64,000 nt of DNA from Pseudomonadota bacterium (GTDB taxonomy: Bacteria; Pseudomonadota; Alphaproteobacteria; Rhizobiales; Beijerinckiaceae), in contig JAKAJL010000011.1 in NCBI GenBank assembly GCA_021813805.1, positions 25,769-89,768 of the forward strand, given 5' to 3'. The position numbers were made by a program, and so were the translations under genes. Below the pieces are notes generated by a model. The model was not told where the DNA came from, did no database searches, and worked only from the letters and a program-made list of their open reading frames with translations. This document shows positions 1-7,742 of the stretch, piece by piece (within the stretch, counting starts at the first letter, position 1; each line of letters starts with the position of its first letter).

Positions 1-2
1 CG

Positions 3-65
3 AAGGTTTTGGCGGGTGAGCGCCTGCCGGGGAAGGTCATGTTGCAGCCCGGGAGACGGCAATGA
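3..65 (+). CDS. 3' end of a possible MDR-type oxidoreductase (partial)
   Basis: An open frame runs in from the left edge and stops at TGA 63-65, four bases into the next gene (ATGA overlap). The 20 visible C-terminal residues contain a GKVMLQP ending, which resembles the last strand of zinc-type or quinone-oxidoreductase MDR proteins. That resemblance is weak because the region is short. The overlap suggests translational coupling with the crotonase-family gene downstream. Almost nothing of the protein is inside the window, so the family call is a guess. Confidence 0.35.
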   Translation, partial: KVLAGERLPGKVMLQPGRRQ

Positions 66-832
66 GTGACGTTACTTTGTTCGAGACTCGCGATGGGATC
101 GCGCATTTCGTCTTCAACCGGCCGCAGGCGCGCAACGCGCTGACTTTCGAGATGTACGAACATTTGCGCGAGGCCTGTGTACAGGCGGACGCCGACCGTT
201 CGATCAGGGCGCTGCTGATCTATGGCGCCGGCGACAAGGCTTTTGCGTCGGGCACCGACATTGCCGAATTCCGCGCGCTGCAATCGGCGCAGGACGCCGT
301 CGATTACGAGATCAAGATCGAGCGCGTGCTGTCGACGCTGGAAAAATGCCGCGTTCCCACCATCGCCGCGATCGCCGGCGCCTGCACGGGGGGCGGCGCG
401 GCGATCGCCGCCTGTTGCGACCTGCGGCTCGCCGCGAGCAGCGCGCGTTTTGGCTTCCCCATCGCGCGCACCTTGGGAAACTGCCTTTCAGTGCCGAATT
501 ATGGACGCCTCGCCGCGATCATGGGGGCGGCGCGGGTCACGGACCTGCTGTTCACCGCGCGTCTGATCGACGCCGAAGAGGCCAGGATTTTCGGCCTGGT
601 CGGTGAGATCGTCGCGCCGGAGGCTCTTTCCGTCCGCGCCGACGAGTTGGCGCGGACGGTGGCGAGCCATGCGCCCTTGACCCTGCGCGCGACCAAGGAA
701 GCGCTGCTGCGCCTGCGCCCGCCGATGGAGATGGGCGAGGACCTTGTCGTCATGTGCTATCGCAGCGCCGATTTTCAGGAGGGCATGGAAGCCTTCCTCG
801 CCAAACGTCCGCCCCGATGGCGTGGAGAGTGA
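62..832 (+). CDS. Enoyl-CoA hydratase/isomerase (crotonase) family protein, catalytic glutamates apparently missing
   Basis: A 256-residue protein of normal crotonase length. The NRP-x-x-RNAL motif (about 19-27), the oxyanion-hole segment ASGTDIAEF (62-70) and the GGG segment (110-112) place it in the enoyl-CoA hydratase/isomerase superfamily, acting on acyl-CoA thioesters in the cytoplasm. Aligned by eye to classical hydratases, the position of the first catalytic Glu (after GGG) is Ala, and the second (in the FGxPE motif) is Ile. Ordinary hydration of enoyl-CoA is therefore doubtful, and isomerase, hydrolase or carnitinyl-CoA-type chemistry is possible. The start overlaps the stop of the upstream reading frame. 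The exact substrate cannot be told. Confidence 0.8.
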   Translation: MSDVTLFETRDGIAHFVFNRPQARNALTFEMYEHLREACVQADADRSIRALLIYGAGDKAFASGTDIAEFRALQSAQDAVDYEIKIERVLSTLEKCRVPTIAAIAGACTGGGAAIAACCDLRLAASSARFGFPIARTLGNCLSVPNYGRLAAIMGAARVTDLLFTARLIDAEEARIFGLVGEIVAPEALSVRADELARTVASHAPLTLRATKEALLRLRPPMEMGEDLVVMCYRSADFQEGMEAFLAKRPPRWRGE

Positions 833-1300
833 CCGTCCAGGATCCGGGACCGGAACGGCGCCAACGCCTTTCCAGGCGCCAATCGAAAATGGGTGCGAAA
901 GCCCGCAGGAAACCTCCCAAAAAAAAACCTCGAGCTGTGCCGTCCAAACATGAGGGCTTTCGAGGTGGACATCAGCGCGACAGTGAACGGCGGCCAGCCG
1001 CCCTTTGGCCGTCCTTGCGCGCGATCGAGGCTTCGGGTGGCCCTCGGAACATCTGGACCAAAATCAATTCCTGCGACCCCGGCTTCAGATCGTCGCCCTT
1101 GACCGACAAGTCCTTGCGCCGCTGGCAATGTCGAAAACGCCCCGCTCGCCCCGCCGGGACCGCCCATCCATGCCACGGCTCAACCGCATCGGGTCAGTGC
1201 CTTTCGGCAAGGGTTTTTCGAGGCGGCCAACTTTAAATTCGCGATTGCCTTTCTCACCAACGGGTGTACATGCAATCTTTGCGGGCTCCGGCGTCGGCCT
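833..1300. other. Intergenic region without a convincing gene
   Basis: About 470 bases between the crotonase gene and the AT-rich island. Several overlapping open frames exist on both strands, but none has a credible ribosome binding site or a recognisable domain, and their Arg/Pro/Ala-rich composition is typical of GC-rich noncoding sequence. Base composition shifts to AT-richer from about 1270 onwards. Confidence 0.5.
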
Positions 1301-1309
1301 TGTTATAAT
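1301..1309 (+). promoter_or_regulatory. Extended -10 promoter element of the sulfotransferase gene
   Basis: TGTTATAAT, a TG-N-TATAAT extended -10 match, lies 36 bases before the ATG of the sulfotransferase gene. No good -35 box is seen at the normal distance, which fits extended -10 promoters. A purine-rich stretch (GAGGGGGAG, 1324-1332) follows, but it lies further from the ATG than usual for a ribosome binding site. Confidence 0.4.
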
Positions 1310-1345
1310 GCGAGATTGTGTCTGAGGGGGAGTACGAGATAATTT

Positions 1346-2032
1346 ATGCTGATATCTAATTCGAAAAGATTCATTTTTGTGCATATCCCGAAATCCGGCG
1401 GGACAAGCATAACCAGACTTCTCGACAGAGAACTGGAATGGAACGACATCGTGCTCGGCGGGACGAAAGTTGGCGAGGTCTTCAAGGACGTATGGGCGCC
1501 CCGTTTCCGGATTGACAAGCATTCTCTGCCGTCCGAGATCGAAACAGTCATAAGCAAAGACTTATATACGACATACACGAAATTTGTAGTCGTCCGTGAT
1601 CCTGTCGATAGATTTTTATCAGCGTTTAATTTCGTTAGAACGCTTATAGATTCAAGGGCTGAATGGTTTTTAAGGAGCCTTGAATACAAGGCTATGGACC
1701 GACTAGAAAGTCCTGAGCAATTCTATGCTAGCAAATATTTACGTGACGCGTTTGCGACGGACCCGATCCACGCGCATGAAATCAGACGTTGGTTTATGCC
1801 GCAATCAATCTATTGGGATGCAGAAGAGGCAGTAAATGGTAGGTTCTTATATTTCACGCTCGACTCTCTAGCTCAATCTACACGTCCTCTTCAAGACGCA
1901 GGCTTGATTCGGAGTGAACATGAACTGACGCGTGAAAATAAGTCTACGACGTACCATGGCTCGGTCACGAGCGAAATCCGTGCACAGTTGCAACGTACAT
2001 ATGATAAAGATTATTGCATCTTTAAATTCTAA
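1346..2032 (+). CDS. Sulfotransferase family protein
   Basis: A 228-residue protein with the two signatures of PAPS-dependent sulfotransferases: the 5'-phosphosulfate loop HIPKSGGTS (13-21) near the N-terminus and the 3'-phosphate motif VVVRDPVDRFLSAF (81-94). The spacing fits the small Golgi-type/Sulfotransfer_2 group that sulfates glycans. It would transfer sulfate from PAPS to a carbohydrate, probably a surface polysaccharide or Nod-factor-like glycolipid, but the acceptor is unknown. There is no signal peptide, so it is cytoplasmic. The gene is clearly AT-richer than the window and uses A/T-ending codons (ATA, TTA, AGA), pointing to recent acquisition. Its neighbour downstream is equally atypical. 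Confidence 0.85.
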   Translation: MLISNSKRFIFVHIPKSGGTSITRLLDRELEWNDIVLGGTKVGEVFKDVWAPRFRIDKHSLPSEIETVISKDLYTTYTKFVVVRDPVDRFLSAFNFVRTLIDSRAEWFLRSLEYKAMDRLESPEQFYASKYLRDAFATDPIHAHEIRRWFMPQSIYWDAEEAVNGRFLYFTLDSLAQSTRPLQDAGLIRSEHELTRENKSTTYHGSVTSEIRAQLQRTYDKDYCIFKF

Positions 2033-2487
2033 ATTATGAATAGATTTAAATCGGCCACAGGCCCCACAATGGCCGCGTGAGCAATTACGGACAAATCGAT
2101 CGATAAAATCTCGTCATAACGGGAGAGCAACAAAAATGGATTGCTTCGCTTCGCTCGCAATGACGGCGCCCCGCCGCCTTCAAGTTGGAGCCAGGAGCCC
2201 TCGTCGGCATGGCGAATGTCGCGGGCGGGAAGTGGTTTGAGGGCAGCCGCTGCGGCGGCCGAAACGGAGAAAATCCTGGCGCCGCAGATCACGCGCCGCG
2301 AAATCGCACAGCCGTCAAAATCCACCTTCAGCCGCTCCCTGGCGAATTCGGACAAAGCATCCAAATCCGTTTCGACAAATTGTTGCGACTCTGGCCAAAA
2401 TCCAAGGATTCCGCTCTGTTTGACACTAAAGGCCGTTCATGGAAAATGACCACAAAGAGTTTGGCCGGCGTCATCCGGGGAAAAGGT
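2033..2487. other. Intergenic region containing a REP-like element
   Basis: About 455 bases between the sulfotransferase gene and the next gene. The REP-like inverted repeat at 2112-2165 lies here. An open frame in phase with the downstream gene begins at 2185, but its first 100 or so codons show no family resemblance and cross this repeat-bearing sequence, so I treat 2185-2487 as noncoding. Confidence 0.5.
2112..2165. repeat. REP-like intergenic element
   Basis: The outer arms CGTCAT (2112-2117) and ATGACG (2160-2165) are inverted repeats. Inside the right part, ATTGC (2140-2144) and GCAAT (2157-2161) enclose TTCGCTTCGCTC. The core, GATTGCTTCGCTTCGCTCGC, resembles a dispersed repeat found in many proteobacterial genomes, usually next to genes. 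Only one copy is seen in this window. It sits at the junction of the two AT-rich island genes. Confidence 0.6.
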
Positions 2488-4221
2488 ATGATCATGACCT
2501 TTGATGCGATACAGCGCGCGAGAGAATTGGCAGAGAGCGATTTAAATGGCGCGATAGTTCTGCTTTCTTCTGTCCATGAAGATCATGATCGCCAAACTGA
2601 ATTTTTCCCTGACGGCGCATTTCTCCTGGCGCGTTTATTCCATCGCGCCCAATTACGGGATAAGGCCATAGCAATAGTTGACGAAATCATAGCTCTCGAC
2701 CCACATTGCGCGCAGATATGGTGGTTCGAACTTGATCTGCATCGGTTTACAGAGCGCTATCGGCAGGCGTGTGAGCGCATTTACGACGAGATCATTCAGC
2801 TGGCCGAATTGCCCTATCCGGATGCTGACAGGACCTTCATCGAGGTCATCTTTTCAGTCTTGCCCAACGATGACCAAGCTGTGATCGATCGTTTCCTGGC
2901 TGGAGGCGAAGCAAAAAAATCGAAAGTAAAAACGATTACTGCCTTGGTCGCGCTCCTGAAGGATCTCAAATCGGCCTTGGATGTGCGTCGCAAAGAGTTC
3001 GGCGATATAGACTATTGGCGCTTCTCATTGCTGGGAAAAGATCAGACTCACGAGTATATAGACGATTGTTTTCATGTCAATATATCGTTGTTGCAGTTTG
3101 TCGACCTCGCTGAATGGGATTATTCACTGGCTCGCGCCTTTATTGCGAGCGTCGCGGCCAGGCTATACGGCTCTGGCTATTGGGACGACGAGGGCGTTTC
3201 GTCGTTGGAGAGGACGTCATACCAAGACAAACTGACGGCAAAGGTTTGGAAGCTTCTACAGGCTCTGATGGCAAATTTCGGACCTGCCGTTCAATATGAG
3301 CACAGGCTCGTCTATCCCTCGCGCTTGCCGTTGCAGGCGGGCGAACTTTGGGTCCGGGCGGGAGTCACCGAGCTATGGGCGCTATGGAGTTTTCTTGATA
3401 ACAGCGCCGAGGCGGTCGAGGCGGCTGAAAGGGTTGCAAAACGCGCCATCGAAGCTTCCGGAGACGCAAAAAAATTCGCGCGCGATGACTCCTGGTGGCC
3501 TATGACCTCCGCTGAAAACAACATTCTCATTCTTAATCGGAATGCGGGCTGGTACGCGAAGCCACAATTCGCCGCGGCTTCCTTCGCCCATTGGGCGCTT
3601 CTCTATGAACGTGGTTTGTCTCGTGGAAATATCATATCGACCTGCATGAGCGAAATGCTGACGGTGAAGACGATGTCGGAGGACATCTGCCGCCACGCAA
3701 TCGCACATTGGAACGACGATGTGTTCGAGACGCTGCTCGACGGCGTGAACGTGGTCTTTGTGACGGCCTTTGCCAAGCAAGTTCAAGAGAATTACGACTC
3801 CGGGAGGTTGAATTTATTATGGAAAGATCTCGGCTTTAAGGCGCGGATCAACTCGTTGCGGGCGTTGCCGGCGCCGATGTCGATATTTCCGCTCTATCCA
3901 GATGACTCATGGTCGCACACATTCAACAAATTGGCGGCAGCGTGTCGGGATAGCATCAAGGAAACCAACGCGACGGTCTTCCTTGCTTCGTGCGGCGCTT
4001 ATGGAATCCCTCTTGTCACGACGGTTCATCAGGAGTTTCATATTGCATCCGTATATTACGGCCATGCGATGAATGATTATTTTGGCATGCTGACTACCCA
4101 TGCAAGGAAGTTCAGTTCATTTGTCAAACGGTGCCCGCAGTCACCTCACTGGGTCGATGGGGACCTCGCGTCGAGAGTGCCGGAAATCAATAATATTCCG
4201 GATGGATGGCGCTATTTGTAA
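2488..4221 (+). CDS. Large hypothetical protein with a C-terminal GT-D-like domain
   Basis: A 577-residue protein starting at the ATG of MIMTFDAIQ; the purine run GGGGAAAAGG lies just upstream (ATG 2494 is an equally good start, and ATG 2446 is possible). Residues 1-120 are helical, with a TPR-like look. The C-terminal part (about 495-535) contains ASCGAYGIPL and, after a gap, YYGHAMNDYFGM. This pattern resembles the nucleotide-sugar-binding GT-D glycosyltransferase fold and related capsule proteins, in which CGAYG-x-PL is followed by G-x-x-x-x-YFG. The function is inferred as glycan synthesis at low confidence. Composition is AT-richer than the chromosome, like the sulfotransferase before it, so the two may have been acquired together. 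Confidence 0.6.
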   Translation: MIMTFDAIQRARELAESDLNGAIVLLSSVHEDHDRQTEFFPDGAFLLARLFHRAQLRDKAIAIVDEIIALDPHCAQIWWFELDLHRFTERYRQACERIYDEIIQLAELPYPDADRTFIEVIFSVLPNDDQAVIDRFLAGGEAKKSKVKTITALVALLKDLKSALDVRRKEFGDIDYWRFSLLGKDQTHEYIDDCFHVNISLLQFVDLAEWDYSLARAFIASVAARLYGSGYWDDEGVSSLERTSYQDKLTAKVWKLLQALMANFGPAVQYEHRLVYPSRLPLQAGELWVRAGVTELWALWSFLDNSAEAVEAAERVAKRAIEASGDAKKFARDDSWWPMTSAENNILILNRNAGWYAKPQFAAASFAHWALLYERGLSRGNIISTCMSEMLTVKTMSEDICRHAIAHWNDDVFETLLDGVNVVFVTAFAKQVQENYDSGRLNLLWKDLGFKARINSLRALPAPMSIFPLYPDDSWSHTFNKLAAACRDSIKETNATVFLASCGAYGIPLVTTVHQEFHIASVYYGHAMNDYFGMLTTHARKFSSFVKRCPQSPHWVDGDLASRVPEINNIPDGWRYL

Positions 4222-4550
4222 CGTCATCGGCAGCCATGAGCTTGCAGGGGGCGCCTGTCCATCCGGACCGAATCGAGCGATGCGGCTTAGGGCGAGATGA
4301 TGCGAAACCCCGGTGCGAACTGTGGAATGCAGATCGTTCCCGCATCGGCGGAACTTGCAATCGAGAATGTCGGGCGCGCTTGTATCGTGGCTTGTCCGGA
4401 GCTGAATGATTTGGGGACTTGGCGTCACGCCGATTCGCTCCTCGCCGCCGTCTGGTCGCGGCCTAGCGACGAAAACTCCTATCGAGGCCGGAGGTTTCGC
4501 CTTCTCGAGAATTTGGACTATGCTCTTGGCCGTCGAAGAGGGAGGAACCG
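4222..4550. other. Intergenic region, nothing assigned
   Basis: About 330 bases between the island and the small lipoprotein gene. One open frame at 4297-4554 would overlap the next start and has no recognisable family. GC content returns to the chromosomal level here, so this stretch probably marks the right border of the AT-rich island. Confidence 0.4.
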
Positions 4551-4865
4551 ATGAAAGCGAGAATTTTTGCGATCGCGCTTGTCGTCGCCGCGGGCCTCGG
4601 CCTGTCCGGCTGCGCATCGGGCGGTTATTGCGATCCGGTCCTTGGTTGCGGTTATGGCTATGGCCCCGGCTATGGTTACGGCTATAGCTATGGCGTCTAT
4701 CCCGGCTACTATTACGGACCCGGTTATTATTATGGCGGCTACGGCTGGGGCCGTCGCGGCTGGTATCGTGGCGGTTGGGCGCGCCGCGGCTGGTATCACA
4801 GAGGCTATGGCGGGCGCGCCGTTGGCGTGCGCGGCGGTTATACGCGCGGCCGCTTCCATCGTTAA
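4551..4865 (+). CDS. Small Gly/Tyr-rich lipoprotein
   Basis: A 104-residue protein with a lipoprotein signal peptide: a basic start, a hydrophobic stretch and the lipobox LSGC with Cys at about 21. The mature part is almost entirely Gly and Tyr with interspersed Arg (GYGYGPGYGYGYSYG and WYRGGW-type motifs), so it is low-complexity and probably disordered. A GAGG ribosome binding site precedes the ATG. Similar GY-rich envelope proteins are common in Hyphomicrobiales, with no settled function. It should be anchored in the outer membrane or at the periplasmic face. Two other small exported proteins of biased composition follow within 1.5 kb. Confidence 0.75.
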   Translation: MKARIFAIALVVAAGLGLSGCASGGYCDPVLGCGYGYGPGYGYGYSYGVYPGYYYGPGYYYGGYGWGRRGWYRGGWARRGWYHRGYGGRAVGVRGGYTRGRFHR

Positions 4866-4995
4866 GCTCTCCAGAGCGGGGCGGTTCGCGCCGCCTCGTC
4901 ATCGCGCCGCAGGGTGGATCGCTTCGCCGAGCCCGCCTTGGGGCCGGACGGAGGTCCGCGCCGCCCCCCTGGCGATGACGGGCCGCGACCAAAGC

Positions 4996-5022
4996 GCGCG
5001 TCTCGAACAACGCGAGACGCGC
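4996..5022. terminator. GC-rich hairpin between convergent genes
   Basis: A perfect 10-bp stem (GCGCGTCTCG / CGAGACGCGC) with a 7-base loop, between the plus-strand lipoprotein gene and the minus-strand gene at 5072. There is no clear T-run on either side, so it may be a weak bidirectional terminator or only a processing hairpin. Confidence 0.4.
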
Positions 5023-5071
5023 AGCTGTCGATTCCGTGTCATTCCGATCATGCCGCCGCAAAAGCGGGCCT

Positions 5072-5278
5072 TCAAAGGCGATGGACCCGCGCATATTCCT
5101 TCAAGAGCGCGTTCATCTCGTCGATGCAGCCCTTGATCCGGGCGATGGTCGCCTTCTTTGGGTTTTCGGAAATGTCCGCTTCGGCAGGCGGATCGGCGGA
5201 CTGGAGCATTTTGACTTGCCGCTGCAGCGTCGAGCGGATTTGTATCCAGTCCTCGACCAGGTCATGAATGACTACCAT
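5072..5278 (-). CDS. Small hypothetical helical protein
   Basis: A 68-residue, strongly charged, probably all-helical cytoplasmic protein. I chose the ATG of MVVIHDLVED because the protein-like sequence begins there and GGGGGA lies a few bases upstream; an upstream ATG at 5338 would add 20 Arg-rich residues that do not look coding. It has no signal peptide, membrane segment or motif I recognise. It could be a small coiled-coil protein. Function unknown. Confidence 0.5.
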   Translation of the reverse strand: MVVIHDLVEDWIQIRSTLQRQVKMLQSADPPAEADISENPKKATIARIKGCIDEMNALLKEYARVHRL

Positions 5279-5515
5279 CGGATCGTCCCCCGCATTTGTC
5301 GCTGACCCTCTGAGGCGCCGCCGGCTCCGCCCAGGCAATTCAGGCGTTGAACGGCTCCGGCGTCAGCCATGGGCTGAAAATCGCGGCCGGGCTCACGAGC
5401 AGGCGGAAGCGCCGATCGGGGCGGCGAACAAATGCATCGGCGCAAATTCTAATAAGAACGATTGACCGTGATCCGGCCCTTGCCTTGTCCATCCGGTCGG
5501 ACCTGTGAGCGCCGA

Positions 5516-5764
5516 TCAGTGATGACGGTGGCGATGGTGATGGCGCTGGCGCTGAGGGGCGCCCACCACGCCCTTGACGCCGCCAACAACGCCCCCGGTG
5601 ACTCCACCGACAACGCCGCCAACCGCCGCGCCCACCGGGCCGGCCGCGCGCCCGCCCGTGGCCGCGCCTTGCTGCGCTCCGCCAACAACGCCCTGCGCCT
5701 GCGCGGCGAGCGGCAGCGCAAGAGCGGCGAAAACGACAGCGGCTTTGATCAAGCGGGTTTTCAT
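5516..5764 (-). CDS. Small exported Gly/Val-rich protein with His-rich tail
   Basis: An 82-residue protein with a clear Sec signal peptide (MKTRL start, hydrophobic core, cleavage after AAQA near residue 24). The mature part carries glycine-zipper-like GxxxG repeats (VGGVVGGVTGGVVGG) and ends in a histidine-rich tail (HHHRHRHH) that could bind metal. GGAG sits 9 bases before the ATG, which is why I prefer it to the upstream ATG at 5800. It is a periplasmic or outer-membrane-associated protein. The glycine zipper suggests membrane association or oligomerisation; the role is unknown. Confidence 0.7.
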   Translation of the reverse strand: MKTRLIKAAVVFAALALPLAAQAQGVVGGAQQGAATGGRAAGPVGAAVGGVVGGVTGGVVGGVKGVVGAPQRQRHHHRHRHH

Positions 5765-6058
5765 GAGCAAACTCCGTTCTCTGTCCGGTCCCCGATCCAA
5801 TCGGTTCAGATGACGATCGGATCGGCCCCGCGCTGTTAATTAACCCCCTGAACTGCCGCCGGTTCCGCGAGCGCCCGGAAAAGGCGTTTGAAGAAGCCGG
5901 GATTTCGGCGACAGTCTGCGAAACCGTGCGCGAAGGTCAAACCACGCCGCCCTCGGCGCCGATAGAACGCGTTGTCACCGTCCGAGCGGCCTCAAAAATG
6001 ACCAACGGAACTAAAGGTCGTCGTTTTCGGTTCTTTCGACAATATCGGGAGGCTCAAC

Positions 6059-6472
6059 ATGCTCATGAATCGGCTCGCGTCTTACGCTTTCGCATTCGCC
6101 TTGGCCTTCGCCAACTTCGATCCGGCCGTGGCCGTTCCGGTCTCGGCTCATGACATGGGCGCCTCGACCCCGGCGCCGCAACTGGAACTGGTGCGGGGCG
6201 GCAGACGAGGAGGCGCCGCGCACCGGGGCGGCGGCGTCCATCGCGGCGCCTATCGCGGCGGATATCGCGGCGGATACCGGGGGGCCTATCGCGGCGGATA
6301 CCGAGGCGGATACCGCGCCGGATACCGAGGGGCCTATCGGGTCGGCGGACGTTATTATGGCGGCGTATGGTACGGCACGGGACGCCGCTGGTACGGCGGA
6401 AGATGGTGGCCCTATGGCGTCGGCGCCTGCTGGCGGTCGAGCCCCATCGGCTACGTCTGGATTTGCGGATAG
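6059..6472 (+). CDS. Exported Arg/Gly/Tyr-repeat protein
   Basis: A 137-residue protein with a signal peptide (residues 1 to about 25, ending AVAVPVSA) followed by tandem YRGG / YRGA repeats (about 66-94) and a Trp/Tyr-rich C-terminus ending in a CWRSSPIGYVWICG-like block. The C-terminal block with two cysteines recurs in many small secreted proteins of Hyphomicrobiales, though no function is established. GGGAGG lies 5 bases upstream of the ATG. The repeats are also visible in DNA as repeated GGATACCG and TATCGCGGCGGA units, so the length probably varies between strains. Confidence 0.7.
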   Translation: MLMNRLASYAFAFALAFANFDPAVAVPVSAHDMGASTPAPQLELVRGGRRGGAAHRGGGVHRGAYRGGYRGGYRGAYRGGYRGGYRAGYRGAYRVGGRYYGGVWYGTGRRWYGGRWWPYGVGACWRSSPIGYVWICG

Positions 6473-6609
6473 GGGCGACATGCCGCGCCGGCAACGAGCA
6501 GGCGTCGAAATCGCGGCCGCCCTTTTTTCCGGCGGCAGTGCATGAAACCGTGCGCGAAAATCAACGCGCGGCGCACTCCGCGCCACAGCGCCACGAGGAG
6601 AATTCTGTC

Positions 6610-6759
6610 TTGCATTTGCATCTCGGCGGCGCCCATCTCCAGCCGATCGTCGCGCTGGCGGCCGGAGTCCTGATTCTCGCGCGGCCTCGGCTGCTGAATT
6701 ACATCGTCGCCGCTTACCTGATCCTGTCGGGTCTCATCGGCCTCGGGTTCCTTCGTTGA
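6610..6759 (+). CDS. DUF3096 small membrane protein
   Basis: A 49-residue protein starting at TTG 6610, with GAGGAG nine bases upstream. The sequence, with HLQPIVALAAGVLILARP followed by LLNYIVAAYLILSGLIGLG, matches the DUF3096 family of about 50-residue double-span inner-membrane proteins. A longer open frame exists upstream but overlaps the preceding gene and has no family resemblance. The function of DUF3096 is unknown; it is often found among stress- or envelope-associated genes. Confidence 0.75.
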   Translation: MHLHLGGAHLQPIVALAAGVLILARPRLLNYIVAAYLILSGLIGLGFLR

Positions 6760-7030
6760 AACGAACTAAGAGCCGGCGGTCACGGCTGTTGTAGCGACAT
6801 TCCGCATCTTCCCGCAGGCGGCGCGAGGGCGCGCGGCGGCGAGCGGCGCCATCGCCATTGCGCCACCCATCGGGCTTTTGAATTGTGGATTTAGTATCAT
6901 GTCACCGTAATTCAAATTGTCGATAGACTTGCCCATGGACGGCGCTCCATTCGATGGATGTTTGCAACGACGACCATCTTGGCACATCGATGCCGATCCA
7001 GGGCGCCGTCCACCCCATCACCGTAAATGC

Positions 7031-7669
7031 TTAGCTACAGCAAAATGGGCATTGTGAATCGGAGGAGTCGTAGATGCTAAATTCGGTTGAGCAATTCTTG
7101 CACCGGGTTTTTGGCCGCTTATCTCTGTCTCGATTGTGGAGTCCAAAACGAAAGGCAGCAAACGCGGTCGGAAAGTTAAACGCCTGACTAAGATCATGGG
7201 GTGTTTCACAACAATAAATATATTGTCGTGGCGCTAAGAAATATGCCGCAAATTTATTTGCTTGGGCCTCGGCGCTTCTATCCTCATTGATGTAATTCAA
7301 TTTATATTCTCTAGGCTTAGAAAACCTCTGCTCATGTTTATTATGTAACATCAAGTGTCCAAGTTCGTGGGCTAAGCGAAAAATGGATTCGCTGTCCCCT
7401 TGGCCCGCGAAAATCCAGGTGTCCTCTTCGACCACGAGAACACACGAATCATGCTTGAAGCTCACGGAGGCTTTAGCTGGATAGTATTCATGGATGACTA
7501 GTTCTAAGGTGCCAATCCCACGCAGCTTTTGACCGACAAGCTTTTGCTTAATTAAAGAAGGCAGGTCGAATTGAAAACGCGTCGTTATGCCAAGAAAATT
7601 GCGCAGGTTCATCGCGCTAACATGTATCTCATCATCGGATCGAGGAAGAACATCAAAATCACGGGCCAT
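7031..7669 (-). CDS. ImmA/IrrE-family metallo-endopeptidase with C-terminal zinc ribbon
   Basis: A 212-residue protein with the zinc-peptidase motif HELGH (101-105) and a downstream Glu in EAQANKFAAYFLAP (134-147), the signature of COG2856 ImmA/IrrE peptidases. These cleave repressor proteins in mobile elements or in stress responses. A C-terminal zinc ribbon (CKNC at 190-193, CPFC at 207-210) is an added module. Its usual partner, an HTH repressor, is not next door: the neighbours are nrdJ and an empty stretch. The gene is AT-richer than its surroundings, so it looks like an acquired orphan. AAGG lies 8 bases before the ATG. Confidence 0.85.
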   Translation of the reverse strand: MARDFDVLPRSDDEIHVSAMNLRNFLGITTRFQFDLPSLIKQKLVGQKLRGIGTLELVIHEYYPAKASVSFKHDSCVLVVEEDTWIFAGQGDSESIFRLAHELGHLMLHNKHEQRFSKPREYKLNYINEDRSAEAQANKFAAYFLAPRQYIYCCETPHDLSQAFNFPTAFAAFRFGLHNRDRDKRPKTRCKNCSTEFSIYDSSDSQCPFCCS

Positions 7670-7703
7670 GATTTGCGCCTTAGACGGAAATGTTGACAGT
7701 AGG

Positions 7704-7730
7704 CGCTGCGCACGAAAATCGTGCGCAGCG
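7704..7730 (-). terminator. Strong hairpin downstream of nrdJ
   Basis: A perfect 12-bp stem (CGCTGCGCACGA / TCGTGCGCAGCG) with a 3-base AAA loop, 12 bases beyond the nrdJ stop and upstream of the peptidase start. On the minus strand no T-run follows, so termination may be weak or Rho-assisted. Confidence 0.5.
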
Positions 7731-7742
7731 TTTCGGTAACTC

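Noticed and set aside
2185..2487. Upstream extension of the GT-D-like protein
   Set aside because: The extra 101 residues derive from REP-bearing sequence and look noncoding; better starts exist at 2488 or 2494.
6766..6987. Minus-strand frame of 73 codons
   Set aside because: No ribosome binding site, signal or family; composition fits noncoding sequence.
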